Part shown: positions 1-8,624 of the stretch, in pieces
Numbering within the stretch: the stretch's first letter is position 1
Layout of the letters: every line of letters starts with the position of its first letter
NCBI GenBank assembly: GCA_023135135.1
Contig: JAGLTT010000004.1
Coordinates: 1-14,700 of the forward strand
Source of the DNA: Dehalococcoidales bacterium
GTDB taxonomy: Bacteria; Chloroflexota; Dehalococcoidia; Dehalococcoidales; RBG-16-60-22
Length of the DNA: 14,700 bases
Direction: 5' to 3'
Program-made: the position numbers and the translations under genes
Notes under the pieces: model-generated
What the model saw: only the letters and a program-made list of their open reading frames with translations
The model's database searches: none
Told to the model about the DNA's origin: nothing

Positions 1-257
1 GTAATCCGGCCGGCCGAAGCCCGCTTCAGGGCATCCAGCATGATAAGCAGTTCCACCAGGTTGTTATTTACCGGAGAGGAGGTGGGCTGAACGACAAAGG
101 TGTCACGTTGACGGACGTTCTCCTTAATACGAACAAAGGTATTTTCATTACTGAATTGCTTTACTTCACATTCGCCCAGGTTTATCCCCAAATAACTGGT
201 TATCGCCTCAGCCAGAGCCGGGTGAGCGCTGCCGCATAAAACCTTTAGTTCATCCAT
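1..257 (-). CDS. prs: Ribose-phosphate pyrophosphokinase, N-terminal part (runs off the left edge)
   Basis: Makes PRPP from ribose 5-phosphate and ATP, the cytosolic precursor for nucleotides, histidine and tryptophan. Only the first 85 codons are present. The translation starts MDELKVLCGS and contains LAEAITSYLG, a VEVK-like strand (CEVKQFSNEN), then ENVRQRDTFVVQPTSSPVNN and LVELLIMLDALKRASAGRIT, the typical N-terminal half-domain of class I PRPP synthetases. The usual FSDGE loop reads FSNEN here, which I take as a lineage variant. The catalytic flexible loop and the PRPP-binding motif lie outside the window. The ATG is chosen because AGAGGAG sits about 10 nt upstream (268-275) and because it matches the usual family start. 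The gene is co-directional with the exonuclease, cysteine synthase and glyA, but a 168-bp gap with its own promoter suggests independent transcription. Confidence 0.93.
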   Translation of the reverse strand, partial: MDELKVLCGSAHPALAEAITSYLGINLGECEVKQFSNENTFVRIKENVRQRDTFVVQPTSSPVNNNLVELLIMLDALKRASAGRI

Positions 258-299
258 GAGCTAAAATCTCCTCTCATTATTTTACCAGCCTGCATCATT

Positions 300-308
300 A
301 TTATAGCA
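300..308 (-). promoter_or_regulatory. Extended -10 promoter for prs
   Basis: Read on the minus strand, this is TGC-TATAAT, a perfect extended -10 element (TGnTATAAT). No good -35 hexamer lies 16-18 bp upstream, which is usual for extended -10 promoters. The predicted start is near 293, giving a leader of about 36 nt that contains the AGAGGAG ribosome site. The rest of the 258-425 gap shows no gene and no convincing terminator. There is only a loose CCACC/GGTGG inverted repeat without a U tract near 356-382. Confidence 0.6.
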
Positions 309-425
309 CGATTAAGCAGTATCCTCACACCATTTTGAATAGAAATTCGCTGATATCCACCGATGCCACGAGGGCGGTTTGGGTGGGAATAGATATCTGA
401 GAGAAAGGGGTAACGGGGCCGGGGG

Positions 426-923
426 TTAGAGCAACATGTCCTTCAGGGTTTTCAGGTTGACTACATCTTCTTTGTTATACTCAAGAAGCATATTCAGGGC
501 ATCCAAATCAAAGGAATCAACGTATTTCCACCACAGCCTGACAGCTTCATAGCCGTTCATTTCCGTTAGTTTTCTATTTATCCCCAGCTGACGTTCAACG
601 GCTTTGAGTCCGCCATACAGGTTATTTCTCCAGCAATCATACATCAGGTCGCGGTGGGTGAAGAGTCCTGCCAGATTTATGCCGAATTGCGAGTGAATAA
701 ACGGCAGATCGAACCGGCTGCCGTTATAGGTATAGATAATATCAACACCGCCGAGATCCTCCAGTATGCTTTCGGCAGTGATATCTCTCCCGACCAGTTG
801 CACAAACTCGGTATCATCTCCACGACAGAGGTAAATACCGATTACGGTGATTTCACAGTCGGAAGGCGAAAGACCGGTCGTTTCAATATCTAAATAAGCT
901 TCAGTACTCGGCATTTGCCCCAT
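426..923 (-). CDS. YprB-like DEDDy 3'-5' exonuclease (RNase H-like fold)
   Basis: A 165-residue single-domain nuclease. The three exonuclease motifs are visible: ExoI LDIETTG with Asp12 and Glu14, ExoII TYNGSRFDLPF with Asp72, and ExoIII YNKEDVVNL with Tyr149 and Asp153. Together these make a two-metal DEDDy site. The segment GLKAVERQLGI followed by GYEAVRLWWKYV matches the layout of the YprB / RNase_H_2 (COG3359) family rather than DnaQ or Orn. The family is predicted to trim 3' ends of nucleic acid; the substrate is unknown. It begins 3 bp after the cysteine synthase stop, so it is probably co-transcribed and coupled. The start is uncertain: the second Met (codon 4, just downstream of GATGGGG) could also be used. 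YprB homologues in Bacillus are longer; this version is the nuclease domain alone. Confidence 0.82.
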   Translation of the reverse strand: MGQMPSTEAYLDIETTGLSPSDCEITVIGIYLCRGDDTEFVQLVGRDITAESILEDLGGVDIIYTYNGSRFDLPFIHSQFGINLAGLFTHRDLMYDCWRNNLYGGLKAVERQLGINRKLTEMNGYEAVRLWWKYVDSFDLDALNMLLEYNKEDVVNLKTLKDMLL

Positions 924-926
924 CGT

Positions 927-1850
927 CTAAGGTGGACACTTGGCGCAGAAAGAACGGAACAGCGTGGTGCTCAGGTAGCGGTCACCGCGGTCGGGCAGGA
1001 CGGTCACGATGTTACCCTTTTTCATCTTCCCGGCAATACTCATGGCCCCGGCCACGGCAGCCCCGCTGGACATGCCCACAAAAAGACCTTCCCTGACGGC
1101 CAGCAGCCGCGCCGTTTCAAAGGCGTCACCATCTTCGATAGTAATTTGCTCATCGAAAGCCGCGGGGTCGTAGATTCTGGGGACAACACTCTCATTCATG
1201 TTTTTCAGCCCCTGTATGGTATGTCCCAGAGTGGGTTCCACCCCGACGATTCTGATACCGGGAATCTTCTCTTTCAGATATCTACCGGTACCTATGAGGG
1301 TTCCCGTTGTTCCCATGGTGGCCACGAATACGTCAACCTTACCTTCGGTCTGGTTATATATTTCCGGCCCGGTGGTCTCATAGTGGGCTAGCAAATTATT
1401 CTCGTTATCGAACTGGTTGGGCATGAAATATTTATTCGGGTCGGCTTTTAAAGCCTGATGGGCCTGCCGTATAGCCCCGTCAACGCCTTCTTTATCCGGA
1501 GTAAGCACGACCTCGGCGCCGTAGGCCTGTAGCACCAGTTGCCTCTCAACGCTGACGCATTCCGGCATAAACAGCTTCACCTTGTATCCCTTGGCGGCGC
1601 CAATCATGGCCAGGGCGATACCCGTATTCCCGGATGTCGGCTCGATTATCGTCTTGTCCGGGGTAAGCTGTCCGGCCTTTTCCGCCATGGTAATCATATA
1701 GTAAGCCGGGCGGTCTTTTACGGAACCTCCGGGGTTATTGCCTTCCAGCTTGGCGTAAATTTTCACCCCCGGATTTCCATCCAGGTTCACCAGCTGCACC
1801 AACGGGGTATTCCCGATAGCTGCCAGAACATTTTTATGATTATTTTTCAT
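927..1850 (-). CDS. cysM: Cysteine synthase (O-acetylserine sulfhydrylase, CysM/CysK type)
   Basis: A PLP enzyme that makes cysteine from O-acetylserine and sulfide (or thiosulfate for CysM). Of 307 residues, the PLP lysine is Lys45 in NNPGGSVKDR, the substrate/phosphate loop is TSGNTG (72-77), and the glycine-rich PLP-phosphate loop is MGTTGT (179-184). The C-terminal SSGAAVAGA and PDRGDRYLSTTLF are typical. The LEGNNP-GSVKDR context, the AHYETTGPEI segment and DRGDRYLST resemble CysM slightly more than CysK, so the exact symbol is uncertain. An AAGGTG ribosome site lies 8 nt before the ATG. It sits 66 bp downstream of glyA, another serine-consuming enzyme, and directly before the small exonuclease. 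An unusual C-terminal tail ends FCAKCPP, with two cysteines in a CxxC arrangement. Confidence 0.9.
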   Translation of the reverse strand: MKNNHKNVLAAIGNTPLVQLVNLDGNPGVKIYAKLEGNNPGGSVKDRPAYYMITMAEKAGQLTPDKTIIEPTSGNTGIALAMIGAAKGYKVKLFMPECVSVERQLVLQAYGAEVVLTPDKEGVDGAIRQAHQALKADPNKYFMPNQFDNENNLLAHYETTGPEIYNQTEGKVDVFVATMGTTGTLIGTGRYLKEKIPGIRIVGVEPTLGHTIQGLKNMNESVVPRIYDPAAFDEQITIEDGDAFETARLLAVREGLFVGMSSGAAVAGAMSIAGKMKKGNIVTVLPDRGDRYLSTTLFRSFCAKCPP

Positions 1851-1916
1851 ATCTTTTCACCTTAACTTCGGCCACCTGATATCTTCGGCAGGTATAGCAG
1901 CACAATTTAATGACAG

Positions 1917-3161
1917 TCAGTCAATAATCCCAGGCACGGGGAAGCGCTGGCACATCTGCGCTACTTCCTGTCTTACTTCATCCCGGACTTTCGGACTGTC
2001 GGCATGGTTGATTACTTTAACAATCAGCGCGGCGATAAGCTTCATTTCTTCTTTGCCCAGGCCGCGCGTGGTCACGGCGGGCGTACCCAGCCTGATGCCG
2101 CTGGTCACCCGCGGCGGGCGGGAGTCGAACGGAATGGCATTCTTATTGGTGATGATGCCGGCCGCTTCCAAGGACTCCAGGGCTTCTTTACCGGTAATGC
2201 CGTTATCTGTAAGGTCCACCAGGACGAGGTGATTATCCGTGCCCCCCGATACCAGGCGCAGCCCCAGGCGCTTCAGTTCCGTGGCCAGGGTAAGGGCATT
2301 GTCCAATACCGCCTTCTGGTAATCAACGAATCCGGGTTGCAGAGCTTCGTAAAAAGTGACTGCTTTAGCGGCGATAACGTGCATCAAAGGTCCGCCCTGC
2401 ATTTTAGGGAAGACGGCGGCATCGATGCCGCGAGCCAGCGCTTTCCGGCACAGTATGAAACCACCCCGCGTGCCCCGCATCGTTTTATGCGTGGTAGAGG
2501 TTACCGCTTCGGCATAAGGTACCGGGGTCGGATGAAGTCCCGCAGCCACCATTCCGGCGATATGGGCCATGTCAACCATGAATTTAGCCCCGACGGAATC
2601 GGCGATACTGCGGAAACGTTCAAAGTCGATAATCCTGGGATAAGAACTGGCTCCGGCTACGATGAGCTTCGGTTTATGCTTCAACGCCAGTCTTTCAACG
2701 TCCTGATAATCGATACGCTCCGTATCCGGGTTAACTCCGTAAGATACGAATTTATAAAACCTGCCGGAGAAGCTTACGTCCGAACCGTGGGAGAGATGCC
2801 CCCCGTGAGCCAGGCTCATGGCAAGAACCGTATCGCCGTACTCCAGCAGGCTGAAATACACACCCATGTTGGCCTGGACGCCGCTATGCGGCTGGACATT
2901 GGCATGGTCAGCATGAAATAACTCCCTGGCACGGTCAATAGCCAGTTCCTCGATGATGTCCACGTCATCACAACCGCCGTAGTAGCGCTTACCGGGATAG
3001 CCTTCGGCGTACTTGCTGGTCAGGAATGAGCCCTGGGCTTCCAGCACCGCCGGGCTGGCATAGTTCTCGGAAGCGATAAGGTTTATGGTCTCCCGCTGGC
3101 GTTTCTTCTCACATTCGATAGCGCGGAATATCTCCGGATCTGTACGGTTTAAGAAACTCAT
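1917..3161 (-). CDS. glyA: Serine hydroxymethyltransferase
   Basis: Converts serine plus tetrahydrofolate to glycine plus 5,10-methylene-THF, the main C1 supply; cytosolic PLP enzyme. The length of 414 residues is normal for bacterial GlyA. Family landmarks: [19 protein letters not shown] (27-45), [14 protein letters not shown] (50-63), [11 protein letters not shown] (92-102), [13 protein letters not shown] (199-211), and the PLP lysine Lys226 in [14 protein letters not shown]. The ATG is supported by AGGAGAG 8-9 nt upstream. A TTGACA-17-TAGACT promoter 40-70 bp upstream gives a leader of about 33 nt, too short for a glycine or THF riboswitch. It heads the leftward serine-metabolism run, with cysteine synthase 66 bp downstream. 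Confidence 0.97.
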   Translation of the reverse strand: MSFLNRTDPEIFRAIECEKKRQRETINLIASENYASPAVLEAQGSFLTSKYAEGYPGKRYYGGCDDVDIIEELAIDRARELFHADHANVQPHSGVQANMGVYFSLLEYGDTVLAMSLAHGGHLSHGSDVSFSGRFYKFVSYGVNPDTERIDYQDVERLALKHKPKLIVAGASSYPRIIDFERFRSIADSVGAKFMVDMAHIAGMVAAGLHPTPVPYAEAVTSTTHKTMRGTRGGFILCRKALARGIDAAVFPKMQGGPLMHVIAAKAVTFYEALQPGFVDYQKAVLDNALTLATELKRLGLRLVSGGTDNHLVLVDLTDNGITGKEALESLEAAGIITNKNAIPFDSRPPRVTSGIRLGTPAVTTRGLGKEEMKLIAALIVKVINHADSPKVRDEVRQEVAQMCQRFPVPGIID

Positions 3162-3200
3162 TTACACTCTCTCCTGAAGGGGAAATCAAGCTCCGTACAT

Positions 3201-3229
3201 AGTCTACACTGGCGCCTTGAGAGTGTCAA
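3201..3229 (-). promoter_or_regulatory. Sigma70-type promoter for glyA
   Basis: On the minus strand TTGACA (3229-3224), a 17-bp spacer, then TAGACT (3206-3201, four of six consensus bases). The predicted start is near 3194, leaving a leader of about 33 nt to the glyA ATG. The perfect -35 and optimal spacing make this convincing despite the imperfect -10. It is divergent from the pyrG promoter, with the two -35 boxes about 40 bp apart, so both could share an upstream regulatory site. Confidence 0.75.
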
Positions 3230-3269
3230 TTTTAAACCGCGGTAATTTTACCAAATCGGCGCGAACCAC

Positions 3270-3298
3270 TTGACAAAGCAGAAACGCCTCCCTATAAT
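3270..3298 (+). promoter_or_regulatory. Consensus sigma70-type promoter for pyrG
   Basis: A perfect -35 TTGACA (3270-3275), a 17-bp spacer and a perfect -10 TATAAT (3293-3298). Transcription should start around 3304-3305, at GAAACCCCCAC, so the first transcribed bases include a run of five C. The distance to the pyrG ATG is about 160 nt, a long leader. The 3162-3463 gap (302 bp) holds this promoter, the glyA promoter and the attenuator-like hairpin. I see no small gene in it. Confidence 0.85.
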
Positions 3299-3423
3299 AA
3301 GAAGAAACCCCCACTTGTTTAGCAGTCTTTTCCTATTTCTATTGAAAATAGTGCAAATATTTATTCGTGAGGCACTGTGAACAATTCCCAATCTAGTTCC
3401 TTAATGGGCTTCTTGAGATAAGA

Positions 3424-3445
3424 CTGGAAGTTTTCCAGATTTTTT
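3424..3445 (+). terminator. Attenuator-like intrinsic terminator in the pyrG leader
   Basis: A perfect 6-bp stem, CTGGAA (3424-3429) with TTCCAG (3433-3438) and a 3-nt loop, is followed after one A by six T (3440-3445). It lies between the strong promoter and pyrG, directly against the GGAG ribosome site (3446-3449), so it could act as a transcription attenuator or as a block to ribosome loading. The stem is short, so termination strength is uncertain. I found no strong competing antiterminator; the best pairing, TTCC (3397-3400) with GGAA (3426-3429), is only 4 bp. Confidence 0.5.
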
Positions 3446-3463
3446 GGAGTTTGGTACTCGTAT

Positions 3464-5098
3464 ATGCCAAAGTATATCTTTGTAACCGGAGGCGTAGTCA
3501 GTTCCGTAGGGAAAGGCATCACCGTCGCCTCAATCGGCACCATCCTGAAGAGTCGACAGGTCACCGTAGCCGTTCAGAAACTCGACCCCTATCTGAACGT
3601 TGACCCGGGCACGATGTCGCCCTACCAGCACGGCGAGGTATTCGTCACCAAAGACGGGGCGGAAACGGACCTCGACCTGGGCAACTACGAGCGCTTTATC
3701 GACGCCGAGTTCACGGCGGATTCCAACGTCACCTCGGGGCAGATTTACAGCGCCCTCATCGCCAAGGAAAGGCACGGTGACTTCCTGGGCGGCACCATCC
3801 AGATTGTGCCCCACCTGACGACCGAGATTAAGGACAAATTCAAGCAACTGGCCGATAAATCAGAGGCCGATGTAATTCTCATCGAAGTGGGCGGCACCGT
3901 GGGCGATATCGAGGGTCAACCGTTCCTGGAAGCTATCCGGCAGATGAGGAACGATGTCGGCAGGAACAACGTGCTCTATATACATGTCACTTTTCTCCCC
4001 TTTCTCAACTCCACCCAGGAACTTAAGACCAAGCCCACCCAGCACAGCGTTAACGAGCTGAGGCGTATCGGTATCCAGCCCGACGTTATTATCTGCCGCA
4101 GCGATTACCCCATATCGGAACCAATACGGGATAAGATATCGCTGTTCTGCGACGTAGAGAAGCAGGCCGTTATTCCCCTGCCCACCGTAGAAACGATATA
4201 TGAAATACCCCTGATACTCGACGAATGCGGACTGGGGCAGCTGATTATCGATAAGCTCGGTATTAAAGCACGTTCTACCGACCTGCGGGAGTGGCGGGGA
4301 CTCGTAGAACGCATCAAGACGCCGCGCGAACCCGTAAATATTGCCCTGGTCGGCAAATACGTTGAGCTTAACGACGCCTATTTTTCCGTCCGCGAGGCGC
4401 TGTACCACGCGGCACTCCACAATGATAGAGAGCTTGAGCTGTTATGGGTCCAATCCGAGGACCTTGACGAGAACGGAGTGGATAATTTATTGCGCACGAC
4501 CCAGGGAATCATCGTTCCCGGCGGCTTCGGCGAAAGAGGCATCGAAGGTAAAATAAAAGCAGCCCAATACGCCCGTGAGAATAAAATACCGTACCTGGGA
4601 CTGTGCCTGGGACTGCATATCATGGTGATTGAGTTCGCCCGTTATGTTTTCAACACGGATGAGCCAAACTCCACCGAATTTAATCCGTCCACCTCCTACC
4701 CGGTTATCGACCTTCTGCCCGAACAGAAGAATGTAAAAGACAAGGGAGCCACGATGCGTCTGGGTAATTACCCGTGCAAGCTCGTGGACAGCAGTCTCGC
4801 CGCCAGGGCTTACAGCCAACCCCTGGTCCAGGAACGCCACCGGCACCGCTTTGAATTTAACAACGAATTCCGCGAGCCGCTGCACAAGGCAGGCATGAAT
4901 TACAGCGGCGTTTCCCCCGATGATAAACTGGTAGAGATCTGCGAACTGGCCGACCACCCCTGGATGGTAAGCTGCCAGTTCCACCCCGAATTCCTTTCAC
5001 GCCCCGGTCGCCCCCATCCCCTCTTCCGCGATTTTGTCGGCGTGGCTAAAGATATACTGCGTGAAGGAGCGCAACCCCCGCTACCTCTTTCAACCTAA
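3464..5098 (+). CDS. pyrG: CTP synthase (glutamine-hydrolysing)
   Basis: Aminates UTP to CTP using ATP and glutamine ammonia, the last step of de novo pyrimidine synthesis. The 544 residues match the usual length. The N-terminal synthetase domain (about 1-270) starts KYIFVTGGVVSSVGKG, continues with LDPYLNVDPGTMSPYQHGEV and has the Mg/ATP segment EVGGTVGDIEGQPF (141-154). The C-terminal class I glutaminase (about 290-530) has PGGFGERG (352-359), nucleophile Cys381 in GLCLG, and HPE with His507 and Glu509. Oddity: the residue four after the Cys, normally Gln in GLCLG(M/L)Q, is His385. The ATG follows GGAG with a rather long 14-nt gap. Next is transaldolase after 17 bp with a strong ribosome site, so pyrG, tal and perhaps rho form one transcript. 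Confidence 0.97.
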   Translation: MPKYIFVTGGVVSSVGKGITVASIGTILKSRQVTVAVQKLDPYLNVDPGTMSPYQHGEVFVTKDGAETDLDLGNYERFIDAEFTADSNVTSGQIYSALIAKERHGDFLGGTIQIVPHLTTEIKDKFKQLADKSEADVILIEVGGTVGDIEGQPFLEAIRQMRNDVGRNNVLYIHVTFLPFLNSTQELKTKPTQHSVNELRRIGIQPDVIICRSDYPISEPIRDKISLFCDVEKQAVIPLPTVETIYEIPLILDECGLGQLIIDKLGIKARSTDLREWRGLVERIKTPREPVNIALVGKYVELNDAYFSVREALYHAALHNDRELELLWVQSEDLDENGVDNLLRTTQGIIVPGGFGERGIEGKIKAAQYARENKIPYLGLCLGLHIMVIEFARYVFNTDEPNSTEFNPSTSYPVIDLLPEQKNVKDKGATMRLGNYPCKLVDSSLAARAYSQPLVQERHRHRFEFNNEFREPLHKAGMNYSGVSPDDKLVEICELADHPWMVSCQFHPEFLSRPGRPHPLFRDFVGVAKDILREGAQPPLPLST

Positions 5099-5115
5099 TT
5101 GAGGAGGAGAACCGA

Positions 5116-5769
5116 ATGCAAATCTTTCTGGATACCGCAAATATCGACGAAATCAGGGAAGCTGCCCAGCTGGGTATTATCAGCGGGGTTACCACCAATC
5201 CTTCACTCCTATCCAAAGAGGCGACATCCGACTACGAGACCGTGACCAAGAAAATCTGCTCTATAGTCAGCGGACCCGTTTCCGTGGAGGTACTTTCAGA
5301 AGACGCCGATTCCATGATAGAGGAAGCGCGCGCCAAAGCTTCCTGGGCACCCAATGTCAATATCAAGATACCGATTACCGCCGACGGCCTCCGGGCGACC
5401 TCGGCCCTGAGCAAGGAGAATATCAAGGTTAATATGACGCTCTGTTTTTCGGAAAATCAGGCGCTCCTCGGGGCGCTGGCCGGGGCAACGTACGTCAGTA
5501 TATTCGTCGGCCGGCTGGACGATGCCGGCCATGACGGCATGCAGGTAGTTCAGGATACCGTCGCCATACTTGATAACTACCCCGAGCTGGACGCCCAGGT
5601 GATTGCCGCCAGTATCAGGCATACAATCCACTGTACCCAGGCCGCCATGATAGGCGTTGATATCGCCACGGTTCCTTATAAAGTGCTGATGCAGATGATA
5701 CAACACCCGATGACCGATATCGGCATTAAACGCTTCCTGGCCGACTGGGAAAGCGTAGCCAATAAATAG
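5116..5769 (+). CDS. tal: Transaldolase, TalC/FSA-type small family
   Basis: Transfers a dihydroxyacetone unit between sugar phosphates in the non-oxidative pentose phosphate pathway, which makes erythrose 4-phosphate and ribose 5-phosphate. The length of 217 residues is that of the small decameric family. It starts MQIFLDTANIDEIREA, has GVTTNPSLLSKE (24-35), and the Schiff-base lysine is Lys84 in NVNIKIP. Phe130 in YVSIFVGRLDD occupies the position where Phe marks transaldolases and Tyr marks fructose-6-phosphate aldolase (E. coli TalB Phe178 versus FsaA Tyr131), so transaldolase activity is favoured. The usual Pro before this Phe is Ile here. A strong GAGGAGGAG ribosome site lies 17 bp after pyrG. 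Confidence 0.93.
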   Translation: MQIFLDTANIDEIREAAQLGIISGVTTNPSLLSKEATSDYETVTKKICSIVSGPVSVEVLSEDADSMIEEARAKASWAPNVNIKIPITADGLRATSALSKENIKVNMTLCFSENQALLGALAGATYVSIFVGRLDDAGHDGMQVVQDTVAILDNYPELDAQVIAASIRHTIHCTQAAMIGVDIATVPYKVLMQMIQHPMTDIGIKRFLADWESVANK

Positions 5770-5832
5770 AAATATAGAAAGGTAACAATACCCCTTCCTG
5801 TCAGGGAGACGGGATGAGAGTGAGGTGGAATC

Positions 5833-7095
<1,263 letters not shown>

Positions 7096-7143
7096 CATTC
7101 CGCCCGATTTTCCCAGGAAGCAGCCTTATCTTTAATCCTTTAC

Positions 7144-7172
7144 TTGAATAATGTCCGGCAAAGACATATCAT
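7144..7172 (+). promoter_or_regulatory. Possible promoter for the 113-residue hypothetical gene
   Basis: TTGAAT (7144-7149, four of six consensus bases), a 17-bp spacer and TATCAT (7167-7172, five of six). It is placed so that transcription would start near 7179, about 20 nt before the GTG start and just ahead of the GGGAGA ribosome site. The gap 7096-7198 holds no clear terminator for rho, so the gene may also be reached by read-through. Confidence 0.4.
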
Positions 7173-7198
7173 TACACTGAAACAGGGAGAATAATCAC

Positions 7199-7540
7199 GT
7201 GATTAAAATCAGGAAAACATATAATGAAGTTAATCCGGAGTTGCTCTACGCGGAGATAAGGGATTTCACTCTTAAGCAGGGGGCCGGCCTGAGTGGGTAC
7301 AAGATGGAAACCTACACCCTGCCGGACGAATCAGCGTCATTTGTTTCACGCGGCACGTTGACTTTCTACGTTAAAGATAAAGCGGGGAAAGAGTGCCTGC
7401 GCGTGCACGTGGTCGGCGCGGCCAGGGGCGAGACGAAGCTGATGATTGATGTAGATGAAAAGCTCTTCTCGAAGGAGAAGCTGGCCGACTTACAGGAAGA
7501 TATCGATTTTATCTTCAAATCCTACGAGCCGGAAGAATAA
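7199..7540 (+). CDS. Conserved-looking hypothetical protein, 113 residues
   Basis: I do not recognise this protein. It starts with GTG, supported by GGGAGA 8 nt upstream, and reads MIKIRKTYNEVNPELLYAEI at its N terminus. There is no signal peptide, membrane segment or metal-binding cysteine cluster. The pattern suggests a small soluble alpha/beta protein: alternating hydrophobic strands around residues 41-58, 66-75 and 79-86 (ETKLMIDVDEK begins the last), then an amphipathic acidic C-terminal helix (about 91-108, SKEKLADLQEDIDFIF). Codon use looks like that of its neighbours, so it is probably a native gene. It follows rho by 103 bp, ends 16 bp before the convergent pheA, and has no partner that hints at a role. 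Confidence 0.75.
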   Translation: MIKIRKTYNEVNPELLYAEIRDFTLKQGAGLSGYKMETYTLPDESASFVSRGTLTFYVKDKAGKECLRVHVVGAARGETKLMIDVDEKLFSKEKLADLQEDIDFIFKSYEPEE

Positions 7541-7556
7541 CCCCTTAATCCCGCTT

Positions 7557-8624
7557 CTACCTGGCTCTGGGATAAGACCCCAGGATTCTCACGAATACCG
7601 CATGCTCTTCCAGCGCTTTTAGACCCTCGCTGATATCCTTTTCCTCACGATGCCCGGAGAAGTCCATGTAGAAATTATACTCCCAGGGCTGGTGACGGGT
7701 GGGGCGGGACTCCAGCTTGGTCAGGTTTATCTCCCTCGATGCGAACTCACGAAGGCTGTCATACAGCGCCCCCGGCTTATGCTTGAGAGAAAAGACGATG
7801 GACGTCTTATCGTTGCCCGTGGGCGGCGAGTCCTCTTTTGACAGGATAAAGAACCTGGTGAAATTGTGCGGGTTGTCCTCTATTTCCCGCGCGATTATCT
7901 TCATTCCGTAAATTTCGGCGGCCTTGTCGCTGGCGATAGCGGCGCTATCCGGTCGGCCCTGCTCTTTTATCATCTTGACGCTGCCCGCCGTGTCCGAGGC
8001 GGGGATAAGCTCACAGTTCAGGTGATTCAAGAAATTGCGGCACTGACCGAGCGCCTGCGGGTGAGAATAGACTGTTTTGATAGTATCCAAAGTGGCTCCC
8101 TCGATGGCTATTAAACAGTGGCTGATACGAAGCTCCGTCTCGCCGCAGACCATAAGGGGAGAGTCCGGCAAGAGGTCATACGCCCGGGTGATGCTGCCTT
8201 CCAGCGAGTTCTCCACGGGGACCATGGCGAAAGGTACTTCGCCGACTTCAACCGCCTCGAAAACCTCATCGAGGCTCTCGTAAGGTACGCCCTTGGTGGA
8301 TTTCCCGAAGAAGCGGAAGGCGGCCTCCTCCGTATAAGCGCCCGGCTCACCCTGGTAAGCCACGGCTACCCCCTGAATTTTCCGGCAGGCATCGATGATA
8401 GTCCGGTAGATATTCTCCATATCGCTGGGGCTTATATTTTCATCCCGCGCCATGTTGCGGACATTGCGCAGGACTTTAAGCTCTCTTTCCCGGTCCTCGA
8501 TGAGCCGGCTCTCCTCTTTCTTACCCTGGCCGATTTCTTCGGCTGTTTTTATCCTCTCGCCGATAAGCTCAACCAGCTTGGAGTCCAATTCATCAATTTT
8601 TTTTCTTAAATCGTCAAGGTTCAT
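7557..8624 (-). CDS. pheA: Bifunctional chorismate mutase / prephenate dehydratase (P-protein)
   Basis: Converts chorismate to prephenate and then to phenylpyruvate, the committed phenylalanine branch. Three domains in 355 residues: an AroQ-class chorismate mutase helix bundle (about 1-85, [20 protein letters not shown]), prephenate dehydratase (about 86-262, [26 protein letters not shown], and the catalytic NFTRF with Thr256), and a C-terminal ACT domain (about 273-350) with GALY (285-288) and ESRP (305-308). Those last two motifs are the known phenylalanine-binding pair, so feedback inhibition by phenylalanine is expected. The start overlaps the aroC stop as ATGA, indicating translational coupling at the end of the aro operon. 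No U-rich terminator is visible in the 16 bp before the convergent gene. Confidence 0.96.
   Translation of the reverse strand: MNLDDLRKKIDELDSKLVELIGERIKTAEEIGQGKKEESRLIEDRERELKVLRNVRNMARDENISPSDMENIYRTIIDACRKIQGVAVAYQGEPGAYTEEAAFRFFGKSTKGVPYESLDEVFEAVEVGEVPFAMVPVENSLEGSITRAYDLLPDSPLMVCGETELRISHCLIAIEGATLDTIKTVYSHPQALGQCRNFLNHLNCELIPASDTAGSVKMIKEQGRPDSAAIASDKAAEIYGMKIIAREIEDNPHNFTRFFILSKEDSPPTGNDKTSIVFSLKHKPGALYDSLREFASREINLTKLESRPTRHQPWEYNFYMDFSGHREEKDISEGLKALEEHAVFVRILGSYPRAR

Noticed and set aside
915..1391. 158-codon open frame on the plus strand opposite the cysteine synthase
   Set aside because: Antisense shadow of a conserved PLP enzyme; Gly/His-rich residues come from complementing GC-rich codons.
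1851..1916. Promoter or terminator between glyA and the cysteine synthase
   Set aside because: Only a GCCGAAG direct repeat and a 4-bp CCTG/CAGG repeat are present; no paired -35/-10 or T tract.
2004..2921. 305-codon open frame on the plus strand opposite glyA
   Set aside because: It is antisense to a clearly conserved gene, has no family-like composition or ribosome site, and is explained by codon bias of glyA on the other strand.
3162..3200. Riboswitch (glycine or THF) upstream of glyA
   Set aside because: The predicted leader is only about 33 nt, too short for either aptamer.
3361..3564. 67-codon minus-strand frame spanning the pyrG leader and start
   Set aside because: No ribosome site, overlaps the conserved pyrG N terminus, and its strand would face the pyrG promoter.
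5770..5832. Terminator or separate promoter between tal and rho
   Set aside because: CCCT/AGGG can pair over a short loop but no T tract follows, and no paired promoter boxes are evident.
7556..7590. Terminator at the convergent end of pheA and the hypothetical gene
   Set aside because: A CTGGG/CCCAG inverted repeat lies in the pheA tail but no U tract follows on either strand.
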